The notes beneath the pieces are model-generated. The model made no database searches and had not been told where the DNA came from. It was given only the letters and a program-made list of their open reading frames with translations. From NCBI RefSeq assembly GCF_001612985.1, contig NZ_BDBM01000012.1, positions 1-64,000 on the forward strand: 64,000 bases of DNA, given 5' to 3'. Positions 1 to 8,779 of the stretch are shown here, piece by piece. Numbering within the stretch: position 1 is the stretch's first letter; the number at the start of each line of letters is the position of its first letter. The translations under genes were made by a program, and so were the position numbers. The DNA is from Nocardia gamkensis NBRC 108242. GTDB taxonomy: Bacteria; Actinomycetota; Actinomycetes; Mycobacteriales; Mycobacteriaceae.

Positions 1-1145
1 ACAGTCAGTGCATCACCGCTGTTCAGACACTCAGCGTAGACCTCTGCGGGACTGCGGTAGCCGTGGATCTTGCGGGGTCGGTGGTTGAGCTCGTCGGCGA
101 TGGTGTCGAGGTCGGCTTGACTGAATCGGCGTAGGTCGGCGTTCTTCGGCAGGTATTGACGCAGTAGCCGATTGGTGTTCTCGTTCGTGCCGCGTTGCCA
201 CGGGCTGCGGGGCTTGCACAGGTAGATCGGCGTACCCGTGGCTGCGGTGATGGCTTTGTGACCGGCGATTTCCCGGCCGCGGTCCCAGGTCAGCGTGCGG
301 CGCATCGGCACCGGGAGGCTGAGCAGATACCTGGTCAGGTGTGGGGTCACCTGATCGGCTTTGATGCCGTCGGGTAGCGCCACCAGCGCGGTGAATCGGC
401 TGGTTCGCTCAACAAGCGTCGCGATCGCCGACGGGCGGGTCCCCATTACCGGATCCCCCTCCCAGTGCCCGGCGATCTGTCGGGTTTCGACCTCCACCGG
501 ACGTTCGCTGATCGGCACCAGATCGCTGATCACGCCTGCCCCTGTCGGGCGGCGAGCCCGTTTCGGATGCCGCATCGGCCGCCTGGTGCGCAACTTGCGG
601 GTCAGGGTCCGGTTGATCGCCTTGCGGCGTGGGTCGAACAACGTCAGGTAGATCGCTTCGTGGGAGACCCGCATCGACTCCTCGTCGGGGAACTGCCGAC
701 GCAGCCAACCGGCGATCTGCTCGGGTGACCAGCATGTCGTGAGTTTCTCCTCGACCAGCGCACGAAGCCTCGCGTTTCTGGCCAGTTTTGCAGGTTTCGG
801 CCGACGCGCTCGTTGATACGCCCGCTGATCGGCTGTGGCGGCACGGTAGGCCGCGCGGCCGCCGTTGCGGACGATCTCCCGCGCGATTGTCGACGGCGAA
901 CGCCCCAGGCACACGGCGATCGTCCGCGCCGAGCAGCCCGCAGCCAAGCCACGGGATATCTCCTCCCGCTCGGCCATCGTCAAGTGCTGGCTGCGCCGCC
1001 GTGGCGGCGGCCGGTGAACCCCTCCGGTCTGAGCGAGAAACCTCCGCACATGCTGCAACGGCAGCCCCAGCGCCCGGGCAATCGCGCTGAACGACTCACC
1101 AGCCCGCCACCGGCGCCACACCTCGTTCTGACGAGCAGCAGACAT
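1..1145 (-). CDS. IS30-family transposase, 3' end beyond the window
   Basis: This is a DDE transposase of the IS30 family, which moves its element by cutting and joining DNA ends. Read on the minus strand, the frame is open from the ATG at 1145 to the first base of the window, about 381 residues with no stop, so the C-terminus lies off the left edge. An N-terminal helix-turn-helix region is followed by the catalytic core: D231 (HWEGD), D288 (LTWDRG) and E322 (GTNEN), with the roughly 33-residue last spacing typical of the family. The frame also stays open upstream of 1145 and GTG codons at 1160, 1172 and 1190 are possible starts. I prefer the ATG because family members begin at about this point. 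I could not find the terminal inverted repeat. The gene looks intact within the window. Confidence 0.9.
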   Translation of the reverse strand, partial: MSAARQNEVWRRWRAGESFSAIARALGLPLQHVRRFLAQTGGVHRPPPRRRSQHLTMAEREEISRGLAAGCSARTIAVCLGRSPSTIAREIVRNGGRAAYRAATADQRAYQRARRPKPAKLARNARLRALVEEKLTTCWSPEQIAGWLRRQFPDEESMRVSHEAIYLTLFDPRRKAINRTLTRKLRTRRPMRHPKRARRPTGAGVISDLVPISERPVEVETRQIAGHWEGDPVMGTRPSAIATLVERTSRFTALVALPDGIKADQVTPHLTRYLLSLPVPMRRTLTWDRGREIAGHKAITAATGTPIYLCKPRSPWQRGTNENTNRLLRQYLPKNADLRRFSQADLDTIADELNHRPRKIHGYRSPAEVYAECLNSGDALT

Positions 1146-1277
1146 CCCGTAATCCCGCACCCAAACCTCCACGCCGACATGATCATCCACGCGGTGATGC
1201 AGTGATCCCTTGAGCCCAAGATCGTTTCCGACACACCGCTCCGGCCGCAGACAAGACGCGAGCCCTACGATGATCGG

Positions 1278-2024
1278 ATGCCATTGAGTGGAAAAGTCGC
1301 TTTGGTCACCGGCGCAACCAGCGGAATCGGCCACGCCACCGCGACATTGCTGGCCGAACGCGGCGCACACGTGCTGGTCACCGGACGCGACACCGACCGC
1401 GGAAACCAAGCCGTCGAGCAGATTCGCGGCACCGGCGGCACCGCGGAATTCCTGCGTGCCACCCTCGGCGACGCCGACAGCGCACGAGCACTGGCCGAAA
1501 ATGCCCACGCTATCGCCGGTCGGGTCGACATCTTGATCAACAACGCTGCCATCGGAGTCTTCGCCCCCACCGCCGCGGTCACCGAATCGGACTTCGACGC
1601 CTGCTACGCGCTCAACGTCAAGGTCCCGTTCTTCCTCGTCGCCGCGATCGCACCCGGCATGGTCGAGCGCGGGCACGGAGTGATCGTCAACGTCAGCACC
1701 ATGGTCGCCGCGTTCGGTGCCCGCGGCGCGGCTGTCTACGCCTCCAGCAAAGCCGCGCTCGAGCTACTCACCAAGACCTGGGCCGCCGAATTCGGGCCAC
1801 GCGGAGTCCGCGTCAACGCCATCGCTCCCGGCCCCACCCTCACCGAAGGCACCGCAGCCCACTACAGCCCCGAGCAACTCCAGGCCCTGGCCGCTCAAGC
1901 CCCAGCACGGCGCGTCGCCGACGTCACCGAGATCGCCGCAACCATCGGCTTCCTCGTCAGCGACCACGCCGGCTTCATTCACGGCGCGATACTGCCCGCC
2001 GACGGCGGCCGAACCGCCGTCTAG
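1278..2024 (+). CDS. SDR-family oxidoreductase
   Basis: This is a 248-residue classical short-chain dehydrogenase/reductase, a cytoplasmic NAD(P)(H)-dependent enzyme acting on an alcohol or ketone. It has the TGATSGIG cofactor motif at residues 11-18, the NNAAIG motif near residue 90, a catalytic serine in the VNVST stretch and the YASSK tyrosine/lysine pair. The C-terminus (PADGG) matches the family, and the length is normal. The gene starts 130 bases from the transposase start and points away from it, so its upstream region may have been changed by the insertion. The substrate cannot be told from the sequence. Confidence 0.88.
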   Translation: MPLSGKVALVTGATSGIGHATATLLAERGAHVLVTGRDTDRGNQAVEQIRGTGGTAEFLRATLGDADSARALAENAHAIAGRVDILINNAAIGVFAPTAAVTESDFDACYALNVKVPFFLVAAIAPGMVERGHGVIVNVSTMVAAFGARGAAVYASSKAALELLTKTWAAEFGPRGVRVNAIAPGPTLTEGTAAHYSPEQLQALAAQAPARRVADVTEIAATIGFLVSDHAGFIHGAILPADGGRTAV

Positions 2025-2129
2025 AACTCCTCACAGCACAAGCAATCGCCATGTAGCGACGCGAATTCACCGCCACTCATCGCTACGAATCACAGCGGGG
2101 CCTGGTTCATGCCTGCGGTGGGCGAAGTC

Positions 2130-2376
2130 TCAGAACAAGCCATCGCACACCCGCAACGGCCGATTGCCGGTCGGCCCCAGCTGGGCGAGTTCGGCGTCGA
2201 TGTTCACATCGATCGCGCCGAAGAAGTTGGCTCCTCTCTGTGTCAAGTCGTGGGGGTGGGTCCAGGTTAGATAGATCCACAGTCCCAGTTCAGCACGGCG
2301 TTGCACGGATGTCTCTCCGCGCTGCCAAGCAATACCGACTCCCGTGTATCCGTCGGCGACGGCCCAGCAACTTCGT
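2130..2376 (-). pseudogene. Unidentified coding remnant
   Basis: On the minus strand a frame stays open for more than 80 codons before a stop at 2132-2130. It reads like real protein: WAVADGYTG and GLWIYLTWTHPHDL, then GANFFGAIDV and AELAQLGPTG. The only in-frame start candidate I see is an internal GTG that would leave about 50 residues. The upstream part runs into the recombinase gene in another frame. I do not recognise the family. It is most likely the 3' end of a gene whose front was lost when the neighbouring mobile DNA arrived. Chance coding is possible. Confidence 0.35.
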
Positions 2377-3402
2377 TTACCGACCCGGTGAGTCCTGGGG
2401 CCGTTTGCTCCTGGCGAGTGGATGAGGTTCGCCGGCGATCGTCATGAGTGCTTCGATGACATCACCACGCAGGTGGGTCAGGACAGCGGTGTCGTCGTGG
2501 TGCTGCCCGAGATAGACCCGCTCGACCGTCTCCCCGAACAACTGGCGGACGTGCACACGCACGGTCTCCGTGATCGAGTAGGTGGTGACCTCCAATTCCT
2601 GTGCCCACGGCAGGTTCTCGCGGACTCGGTTCCACAACCCGTCGTAGCGCCTGTAGCTGATCGGCCGCCCGTTGCGTTTACGCAGCACACGAGGCGTGAC
2701 CTCTCTACCTCCGCGACGTTCGGCATGCTTTCCCAGGGCGGCCATGAGACGGGGCGAGACCGGATGCCAGTGAAACCCGCCACCGCGCGTCCGTAGCCGC
2801 ACCAGGCAGTTGTCGCGGTCGAGGTCGTGAAGCGCCAGATCGATGACAGCTTGCCGGTCACTCGCGGTTTGGATGTGCAGCATGACGATCAGTTCGTCCA
2901 GCTCGGGGTCATCACCGGTCGAAGAAGCAACACGATGAACTTCCCGCAGCTGCTCGCTGCTCAGAACATCGCCTTTGCCGCCGCGCCGGCCCGGAAGCCT
3001 TGCGGCCGCCGCGGGATTGCTGGAGGGATCGATGAGCCTGTCACGTTCGGCGTGCTTGTAGATGTGCCGTAACGCCGACAGCAGATTCTCTGCGGCTGAC
3101 TCTCCGCCCCGGGAGTTGGCGCGAGCGCGAGAACGGATCTGATGCGCATCCATCAGCTCTTCTATCTCCCTCGTCGTCGGCTCGCTCAACACTCGGTCGC
3201 CCCATACCTGACTGATCGCACGCCATGCCGAGTCGTAACACCTCAGCGTCTTCGGCGGGACCTTCCTACGCACCCGGTCGATGTACTCACCGAGCCGGGG
3301 AGAACCAACCGGTGAGCGGCCGGCATCGCCGGCGCTGCGGTCGAGCACCGGCAGCTGATAGGGGAGCGGGGATGGCGTGAGGGGGGATTCGTCGAAACTC
3401 AT
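2377..3402 (-). CDS. Degenerate tyrosine-recombinase/integrase-like protein
   Basis: This 341-residue protein has the layout of a phage-type integrase: an N-terminal SAM-like core-binding domain (about residues 30-130, starting near LGEYIDRVRRKV) and a C-terminal catalytic-like domain. The start at 3402 has an AGGAG ribosome site a few bases upstream. The catalytic signature is eroded. The first Arg box reads QTASDRQAVIDL, the HxLRH box is replaced by YSITETV, and the final Tyr box reads YLGQHHDDTAVLTH with no clear nucleophilic tyrosine. It may be inactive, or a divergent DNA-binding relative. It lies about 490 bases from tRNA-Leu, a classical integration target, so it may be the remnant of an integrated element. 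Confidence 0.65.
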   Translation of the reverse strand: MSFDESPLTPSPLPYQLPVLDRSAGDAGRSPVGSPRLGEYIDRVRRKVPPKTLRCYDSAWRAISQVWGDRVLSEPTTREIEELMDAHQIRSRARANSRGGESAAENLLSALRHIYKHAERDRLIDPSSNPAAAARLPGRRGGKGDVLSSEQLREVHRVASSTGDDPELDELIVMLHIQTASDRQAVIDLALHDLDRDNCLVRLRTRGGGFHWHPVSPRLMAALGKHAERRGGREVTPRVLRKRNGRPISYRRYDGLWNRVRENLPWAQELEVTTYSITETVRVHVRQLFGETVERVYLGQHHDDTAVLTHLRGDVIEALMTIAGEPHPLARSKRPQDSPGR

Positions 3403-3841
3403 GGTGCTCCTGAACACGCGCCGAGGTGACGGTGCCCGCAAACGGCACTGCTGATCGGCTGGAAGATGATCGGGAATCCGACAGCACCAGCGCGGACTGC
3501 GCTGGACCGGGGTGGTCGACCGACCCGGCTCGAACCGGGCATCGTTCACGGCGGGCGGGGACCATCACCACTGTCAGGTACTCATCATCCGACGCTCGCC
3601 ACAGCACGGTCAAGATCTTCAAGGCAAATCCACCTCGATGCCTTTACCCAGGTCATCGGGCTGAACGTGGTCCGGTTCGACATGTTCGGTCGCAGGAAGC
3701 CGAGGCGGGCCCGCGCGCAGTTGCGGCGTCGGATCCTTCGCGTCAGCCACAGCAGCGCCGGGACCGTGTCCGAGCCGTTCAATGACACCGCCGCGCGGCA
3801 TCATTGCCCCCGGAAACGGGTCCGGACCCCGGTTAAAGGCC
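3403..3841. other. Intergenic stretch between recombinase and tRNA terminator
   Basis: I see no convincing gene. Short frames exist on both strands, but none has a recognisable domain or a good ribosome site. The position between an integrase-like gene and a tRNA makes it a candidate place for an old attachment site. Confidence 0.4.
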
Positions 3842-3883
3842 AAAAATACACGGTTCCGCGGCATATTTGCCACGGAACCGTGT
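3842..3883 (-). terminator. Rho-independent terminator of tRNA-Leu
   Basis: An inverted repeat has an 11-bp outer stem (ACACGGTTCCG against CGGAACCGTGT), one mismatch, a 4-bp inner stem and a TATT loop. On the minus strand it is followed directly by ATTTTT. It begins 8 bases past the 3' end of the tRNA gene, which gives strong support for an intrinsic terminator in a high-GC genome. Confidence 0.88.
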
Positions 3884-3890
3884 CATTGAA

Positions 3891-3975
3891 TGTCCGGAGG
3901 GGGACTTGAACCCCCACGCCCGATAAAGGGCACTAGCACCTCAAGCTAGCGCGTCTGCCATTCCGCCACCCGGAC
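3891..3975 (-). tRNA. tRNA-Leu (anticodon GAG)
   Basis: The minus strand reads GTCCGGGTGGCGGAATGGC at the 5' end and closes with a 7-bp acceptor stem (one G-T pair) and discriminator A, without an encoded CCA. The anticodon arm is CTAGCTTGAGGTGCTAG, giving anticodon GAG for CUC/CUU leucine codons. A long variable arm (GCCCTTTATCGGGC region) and the GGTTCAAGTCC T-loop mark a class II leucine tRNA. Its length is 85 bases. Confidence 0.95.
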
Positions 3976-4668
3976 CGGTGTGCTCAGCAAGATTATCGGA
4001 TCACTCCGCGTGGACCAAATCGCGGCTGGACCTGCGGATTCTCGAGCGCGTTGGGATGGGTGGTGGCATGAGTATCCGTGCGGGCAGGAGGTCGATGAGG
4101 CGCCGTTCGGTTGGGTGCGTGATCGGCATGTCGGGCTACGTGATGGAGCCATCGGCGTGCGGCTCTAGCGCTGCTCGACCGCGCGGCCTAGGGAACCGAG
4201 CGTGACCGGGATGCCGTCCGCGTGATTGATCGCCGATCGGACCCGTCGACTGCGGATACGAGTAGCCGGCACTCGATCCCTCATGGCCATGGGCCCAATA
4301 CTCGCCTCGGTCGATGGCCCGTCAGTCGGCCCGGACCGACGGGCGAGCTGCTCCGGAAACACCGCCCGTGTGCACAGCGAACAGTGAATGCCATTAATTT
4401 GCCAGCTGCGATCGGTCAGCGCGAGGCAGGTCGGGGAGAGTGATGGCGCATCGAGTCACGGAGGCGTCGCTAGCACCTCACAAAATCTCCTGAGCTGGTC
4501 AAATAGTGGGCTCTGCGGTGAGCCTCGCCGGGGTGACCTTCGGGGGCCGAAGCCGTAGGGGATTCCAGGGAAACAGATAGGTAGCTACTCGCATCGCGAG
4601 GGAGATGTGCGCCCACAGTCGACTGGATCCTCGAGCGGTCGTGGTGAGGGACGCCGAGTAAATTCAGA
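3976..4668. other. Gene-poor stretch between tRNA-Leu and lysR
   Basis: No gene is supported in these roughly 690 bases; short frames on both strands lack domains and ribosome sites. A perfect small hairpin (CTTCGG-GGG-CCGAAG, 4538-4552) and a second copy of an 11-base segment of the tRNA anticodon arm (4470-4480) are present. Confidence 0.45.
4470..4480 (+). repeat. Direct repeat of tRNA-Leu anticodon-arm segment
   Basis: CTAGCACCTCA here repeats exactly the plus-strand bases 3933-3943, which lie in the anticodon stem-loop of tRNA-Leu. Tyrosine integrases often cross over in anticodon loops, so this may be a relic of an attachment core. Eleven bases is short, and coincidence is possible. 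Confidence 0.3.
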
Positions 4669-5613
4669 TCACCGATGCGGGGGAACGGGAAGGGCCCCGC
4701 GGGCCCGCTCGATCCGCTCCGCGCATCGCACGAGAGCTTCCACCGCGTCCGTGGGCGGGGTCTCCCGGCGCCAGATGGCGCGGAACCGGCGGGTGAGCAG
4801 TGCGGCGTCCGCGACCGGCACCCGCGCCACCCGGCCCGCGGTCAGCTCGGGTCCGGCGATCAGAGCGCTGAGCACCGAGGGCGCCATCGCGCCTCGGACC
4901 GCGCCGAGAAGGGCTGCGGCGGAACCGAGTTCCGCGGCCGGGGGAGCGGGCGTGCAGTGCGCGGCGAGCATCTCCCACACCGTATCGCGAGTACCCGACC
5001 CTGGCTCTCGCCACAGCAGCGGGGTGGCGGCCAGTTCGCGAAGCGTGACCGGCTCGGTGCGGCGCGCCCACGGATGGTCCGGCCCTACGATGACGACCAG
5101 GTCGTCGGTGCCCAACACCCGGCCGCTCAGACCGGCTGGTGGGTGTGGGCCCTCGACGAAACCGATGTCCGCCGCGCCCTCGCGCACCATGGCCTCCACC
5201 TGACGGCTGTTGCCGACCTCCAGCGCCACCACGGCGTCCGGCCGGACTGTCCGCAGGGCCGCCAGCCACTGTGGAATACGGTGATCGGCGATAGTTTTGG
5301 AGGCCGCGATGCGCGCCCGCGGCGCCCGCTCGGCATGCAGACCCGCGACGGCGTTCGTGAACGCCTGCGCTGCGGCGAGCACCGTCCGCGCGTGCTCGAC
5401 CACGGTGCGGCCCGCGTCGGTGAGCGCCGAACCGGTCGGGCCGCGATCGAGCAGCCGCAGCCGTAACCGGCGCTCCAGCGCACTGATCCGCATGCTGGCC
5501 GCAGGCTGGCTGATCCCCTGCCTACGCGCGGCCGCGCCCAGACTGCCTGTCTCCGCCACCGAGACCAGCAGGTCCAGCACGGTGAGATCGGGAGTTTCAG
5601 GGCCCAAGGTCAT
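4669..5613 (-). CDS. LysR-family transcriptional regulator
   Basis: This is a 314-residue LysR-type regulator. The N-terminal winged helix-turn-helix is clear (about residues 10-65, with GSLGAAARRQGISQPAAS and the ALERRL stretch). It is followed by a periplasmic-binding-protein-like effector domain (about residues 90-290). It is transcribed away from a YeiH-family membrane protein gene. This LysR/YeiH pairing is common in bacteria, and the regulator usually controls the transporter-like gene. A dyad, ATAAG-N5-CTTAT, with the T-N11-A pattern of LysR boxes, overlaps its own start codon, which suggests autoregulation. The inducer is unknown. Confidence 0.9.
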   Translation of the reverse strand: MTLGPETPDLTVLDLLVSVAETGSLGAAARRQGISQPAASMRISALERRLRLRLLDRGPTGSALTDAGRTVVEHARTVLAAAQAFTNAVAGLHAERAPRARIAASKTIADHRIPQWLAALRTVRPDAVVALEVGNSRQVEAMVREGAADIGFVEGPHPPAGLSGRVLGTDDLVVIVGPDHPWARRTEPVTLRELAATPLLWREPGSGTRDTVWEMLAAHCTPAPPAAELGSAAALLGAVRGAMAPSVLSALIAGPELTAGRVARVPVADAALLTRRFRAIWRRETPPTDAVEALVRCAERIERARGALPVPPHR

Positions 5614-5626
5614 AAGCCGAGCTTAT
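5612..5626. promoter_or_regulatory. LysR-box palindrome
   Basis: ATAAGCCGAGCTTAT is a perfect 5-bp-arm dyad that fits T-N11-A. It lies between the divergent lysR and yeiH-like genes and touches the lysR ATG. It is probably the binding site of the LysR protein. Confidence 0.6.
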
Positions 5627-5684
5627 GATGTCGGTGGGAATCGCGGTCTACCAGGCAAGCGCCGCTGCGGCCACGATCGGGCAG

Positions 5685-6692
5685 GTGAACACGCTGCACC
5701 GATTCGTCCCGGGCCTAGCGCTGGCCGCGTTTCTCGCTACTCTGTCCACCGTCGCCGGGCGCCTCGTTCCAGCGGTCGGCGCGCCGGTGACCGCCCTCAC
5801 CGCCGGCATCCTCATCGGCGCGCTCGCGCGCGACGGGGGCACCGACACCGGGCGGTTCGCGCCCGGCCTGGCGCTCACCCGCGATCGCGTGCTCGCCTGC
5901 GCCGTCGTGCTGCTCGGTCTGGACCTGCCCGTCGACGCGGTACTCACCGTCGGCCGCGACACCGCAGTCGTGCTACTGGGCACGCTGCTGGCAGGCGCGG
6001 TCGCGGCGGTGTTGGTGGGCCGATTACTCGCACTGCACCGTGAGTCGGAGATCCTGATCGCGGCGGGCACCACCATCTGCGGAGCATCCGCCATCGCCGC
6101 GGTCACCGCGGTCATCGCGCCCGCACGGGACCGGGTGGCGTACGCGCTCGGCACCATCTTCGTCTTCAATATCGTTGCGGTGCTCGTCTATCCGCCGCTG
6201 GGGCGGATGCTCGGCCTCTCGCAGCAGGCGTTCGGTCTGTGGGCCGGCACCGCGATCAACGACACCTCCTCGGTGCTCGCCGCCGGTGTGGCGTTCGGAC
6301 CGGTGGCCGCGTCGTTCGCGGTGATCGTCAAACTGGCGCGCAGCCTCATGATCGTGCCGCTGTGCATCGGGCTGCACTTCACCGAGCGCCGCGTGCCCCG
6401 CCGGGACGCCGCTGGAACAGCCCCGATGTGGCGCACCATCCCGCTGTTCGTTGTGCTGTTCCTCGCCGCCTCGGTGATCGCCGGAACCGGGGTGCTGCCC
6501 GTGAGGTGGACTGTCGCGTCCACCGCGGTGAGCGGTTGGCTGGTCGCGGCGGTGCTGGCCGCCGTCGGCGCCTCGCTGAACTGGCGGCGCATGCGCGCCA
6601 CCGGCCCGCGCCCGCTGCTCTACGGCGGCATCCTCGGCCTGGTGCTCGCTGTCTCCGCCCTGCTGCTGCTCGCGGCGACCGGATGGACTTGA
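5685..6692 (+). CDS. YeiH/UPF0324-family membrane protein
   Basis: This is a polytopic inner-membrane protein of the YeiH (UPF0324, Cons_hypoth698) family, a putative transporter of unknown substrate. The family markers are ICGASAIAA near the middle and GTAINDTSSVLAAG in the second half. About ten hydrophobic segments cover the protein. From the GTG at 5685 it has 335 residues and begins VNTLHRFVPGLAL, which lines up with known YeiH N-termini. ATGs at 5625 and 5628 would add 20 residues but lie in the LysR-box region and have no ribosome site. It is divergent from its probable regulator. Confidence 0.82.
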   Translation: MNTLHRFVPGLALAAFLATLSTVAGRLVPAVGAPVTALTAGILIGALARDGGTDTGRFAPGLALTRDRVLACAVVLLGLDLPVDAVLTVGRDTAVVLLGTLLAGAVAAVLVGRLLALHRESEILIAAGTTICGASAIAAVTAVIAPARDRVAYALGTIFVFNIVAVLVYPPLGRMLGLSQQAFGLWAGTAINDTSSVLAAGVAFGPVAASFAVIVKLARSLMIVPLCIGLHFTERRVPRRDAAGTAPMWRTIPLFVVLFLAASVIAGTGVLPVRWTVASTAVSGWLVAAVLAAVGASLNWRRMRATGPRPLLYGGILGLVLAVSALLLLAATGWT

Positions 6693-6701
6693 GCACGCAT
6701 A

Positions 6702-6717
6702 CGGCCCTTCGGCCGAA
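6702..6717. terminator. Small hairpin between convergent genes
   Basis: CGGCC-CTTC-GGCCG (with the overlapping palindrome TTCGGCCGAA) lies just after the yeiH-like stop and before the end of the convergent tetR gene. It may end transcription from one or both sides. No T-run is visible. Confidence 0.35.
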
Positions 6718-6836
6718 GTTCGACGCCGAGAACTCGACGGCCTCGGCTCGAGAACGGGGTAGTGGGCCAGCGTGTCCCGGTTGCCGTCGACTCCGCCACC
6801 CGTCGATACGCCCCGCTGATGTACGAGCAGGCGGAT

Positions 6837-7430
6837 TCACCTTCGGAGGACGGGAGTCAGCAGCGCCATGATCCGATCGGCGTATGCCGGGTCGAGTTGC
6901 GCGCCGCTGACGAGCAGCCGGTAGTAGAGAGCCCCATAGATCAGGTCAATGACGGCGTCGGTATCGAGATCTTCCGGCAGTTCGCCATTGTCGATTCCGG
7001 CGGCGATGAGCACGCCCACGTCGGCGCGCCGGCCGTCGAGGAACCGTTCGCGTAGTGCCGTGGCCAGGTCGGGGTCGTGCTGAGCGGCTGCGATCAAGGC
7101 GACGAACGGGCGCCTGGCCTCGGGGGTGTTCATCAATTGCGCCACGCGCCGGAGCTGGATCCGCAACCGGGTCAGGGCATCGCCCTCGGCGGGAGCCTCC
7201 ATCCGGTCGGCGAAGGCGTCGGTGAAGGCATCCATCAACACCGCTGCCTTGGTCGGCCACCACCGATAGATGGTGTTCTTGCTGACACCGGCCCGCGCGG
7301 CGATGTCGTCCATGCTCAGCCCGGGCAACCCTCGGTCGGTCAGTAGTTCCCGCGCTGCGGTCAGTACCGCTGTGCGTGATCGCTCACTGCGTGGCCGTCC
7401 CGGCCCGCGCGCACCCTTCTGCTCTGCCAC
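6837..7430 (-). CDS. TetR-family transcriptional regulator
   Basis: This 197-residue TetR-type repressor has a classic N-terminal helix-turn-helix (residues about 18-65; MDDIAARAGVSKNTIYRWW) and an all-helical ligand-binding C-terminal domain. A basic, proline-rich leader (GARGPGRPRSERS) precedes the first helix, as in many actinobacterial members. It is divergent from an SDR gene, with a perfect 7-bp-arm palindrome in the short gap. The simplest reading is that it represses both itself and the SDR. The ligand is unknown. Confidence 0.92.
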   Translation of the reverse strand: MAEQKGARGPGRPRSERSRTAVLTAARELLTDRGLPGLSMDDIAARAGVSKNTIYRWWPTKAAVLMDAFTDAFADRMEAPAEGDALTRLRIQLRRVAQLMNTPEARRPFVALIAAAQHDPDLATALRERFLDGRRADVGVLIAAGIDNGELPEDLDTDAVIDLIYGALYYRLLVSGAQLDPAYADRIMALLTPVLRR

Positions 7431-7452
7431 TGCGCAATCCTATACTTTCAAA

Positions 7453-7473
7453 TACGATATGGTCAGTATCGTA
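7453..7473. promoter_or_regulatory. TetR operator palindrome
   Basis: TACGATA-N7-TATCGTA is a perfect inverted repeat in the AT-rich gap between the divergent tetR and SDR genes. It is probably the operator of the TetR protein and covers the likely promoters of both genes. Confidence 0.7.
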
Positions 7474-7500
7474 AATATGAGATGGTGAGGAGCATTGATG

Positions 7501-8325
7501 ATGAGTGATCGAGTGTGGCTGGTGACCGGGGCGTCATCGGGATTCGGCTATGCGATATGCCAGGCCGTGGCGACGGGCGGTGGCCGGGTGGTCGCGACGG
7601 CACGCACCCCCGAGCGGTCGCAGCCCCTGCAAGAACTGGCGGCCGCCCATCCCGATCGCGTTCTCGTCACGCCGCTGGATGTCACCGACGGCGAGCAGGC
7701 GCGGCGGGCGGTGGCGCAGGCGGTGGAGGCGTTCGGGCGCCTGGATGTGGTGGTGAACAACGCCGGTTACGGCGTCTTCGGCGCGCTGGAAGAGATCCCC
7801 GACAGCACGGTGCGGGACGCCTTCGAGACGAACGTGTTCGGATCACTGAACATGATTCGCGCATGTCTGCCAGTGCTGAGGGAGCGCAAGCGTGGCCATA
7901 TCGTGCAGATCTCATCGGTGGCGGGTGTCGCGGCCCCCTCGCCGGGCTTGGGTCTCTACGCGGCCACCAAGTTCGCCGTGGAAGGTATGAACGAAGGCCT
8001 GTCCAAAGAAGTCGCCCACCTGGGTATCGGCGTCACGATCGTAGAACCCGGCATGTTCGGCACGAATTTCGTTGCCGCACTTGAAATCACCTCCGTCCAG
8101 CACCCCGACTACGCCGCCAGCGTCGAGGCGGCGCGCGAGCGTCTGGCCGACCTCGACCCGAATGTGTACGGGGATCCCGCCCATGCGGCACAGCAGATCA
8201 TCGCCGCCGTCGAATCTCCCACGCCCCCGTTGCGACTGCCGCTGGGCCGGGACGCGGTCGCCGCGATCCATGCCAAACTGACCGAACAACTCGCCGAGCT
8301 GCCCGAACCGGTCACTGTTACCTGA
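7501..8325 (+). CDS. SDR-family oxidoreductase
   Basis: This 274-residue classical short-chain dehydrogenase has TGASSGFG at residues 9-16, an NNAGYG motif, the catalytic serine (QISSVAG) and the YAATK pair. The PGMFGTNF stretch after the active site is typical of SDRs with an extended substrate-binding loop. GAGGAG lies 8 bases before the ATG at 7501; an ATG at 7498 and a TTG at 7495 are also in frame. It is divergent from tetR and probably under its control. The last 8 bases overlap the end of the convergent zinc-finger gene. Confidence 0.88.
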   Translation: MSDRVWLVTGASSGFGYAICQAVATGGGRVVATARTPERSQPLQELAAAHPDRVLVTPLDVTDGEQARRAVAQAVEAFGRLDVVVNNAGYGVFGALEEIPDSTVRDAFETNVFGSLNMIRACLPVLRERKRGHIVQISSVAGVAAPSPGLGLYAATKFAVEGMNEGLSKEVAHLGIGVTIVEPGMFGTNFVAALEITSVQHPDYAASVEAARERLADLDPNVYGDPAHAAQQIIAAVESPTPPLRLPLGRDAVAAIHAKLTEQLAELPEPVTVT

Positions 8326-8731
8326 TCCTCGGCGGCCGGGTACCGCGCCTCCGTCGCAGCGAGCGGGAACCGTCGAAGGCAGGCAGATGCCGTCGGCAAT
8401 CCAGGCACCACTGGGTAGTGCGAATCACTCGAAGTAGGTGGATCGGGATCTCGGTGTCGCAACCGCGGCAGCGGCCGTAGCGGCCTGAGGTGATGAGGCT
8501 GATGGTTCCATCGATGTCGGCCAACGCGTGCCGTGCGGCGACGGCCAATTTCTCGGCGACCTGCCGCCTGGCCATTTCCGCCGCGTCGGTGGGTTCGGCC
8601 GCGCGATCGATCTCGGCTTCGAGTTCGGCCAGTTGCCGCACTCGGAAGCGACGTTGCTGATCCAGTCCGGCTCGCAACGCCGGTAGGTGATCGGAAAGGC
8701 GTTCGGGTGAGGCGGTGTGTGCGGTAGTCAT
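8318..8731 (-). CDS. DksA/TraR-like C4 zinc-finger protein
   Basis: This 137-residue protein has an N-terminal helical, coiled-coil-like part (about residues 20-75) and a C-terminal four-cysteine zinc finger: C88 and C91, then C109 and C112. That is the DksA/TraR arrangement, in a protein family that binds RNA polymerase in the secondary channel. A basic, arginine-rich tail follows. Whether this protein acts like DksA is not shown by the sequence, since the acidic coiled-coil tip of true DksA is not obvious. It lies upstream of the CBS-domain gene's end on the same strand. Confidence 0.75.
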   Translation of the reverse strand: MTTAHTASPERLSDHLPALRAGLDQQRRFRVRQLAELEAEIDRAAEPTDAAEMARRQVAEKLAVAARHALADIDGTISLITSGRYGRCRGCDTEIPIHLLRVIRTTQWCLDCRRHLPAFDGSRSLRRRRGTRPPRIR

Positions 8732-8779
8732 CCGGGTCTCCAGGGCTCGTGGTTCGGAATGTGCTGCGCCGAGTCGGGG

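Noticed and set aside
3585..3873. Possible small minus-strand genes next to tRNA-Leu
   Set aside because: They have no domain or good ribosome site, and one starts inside the tRNA terminator hairpin.
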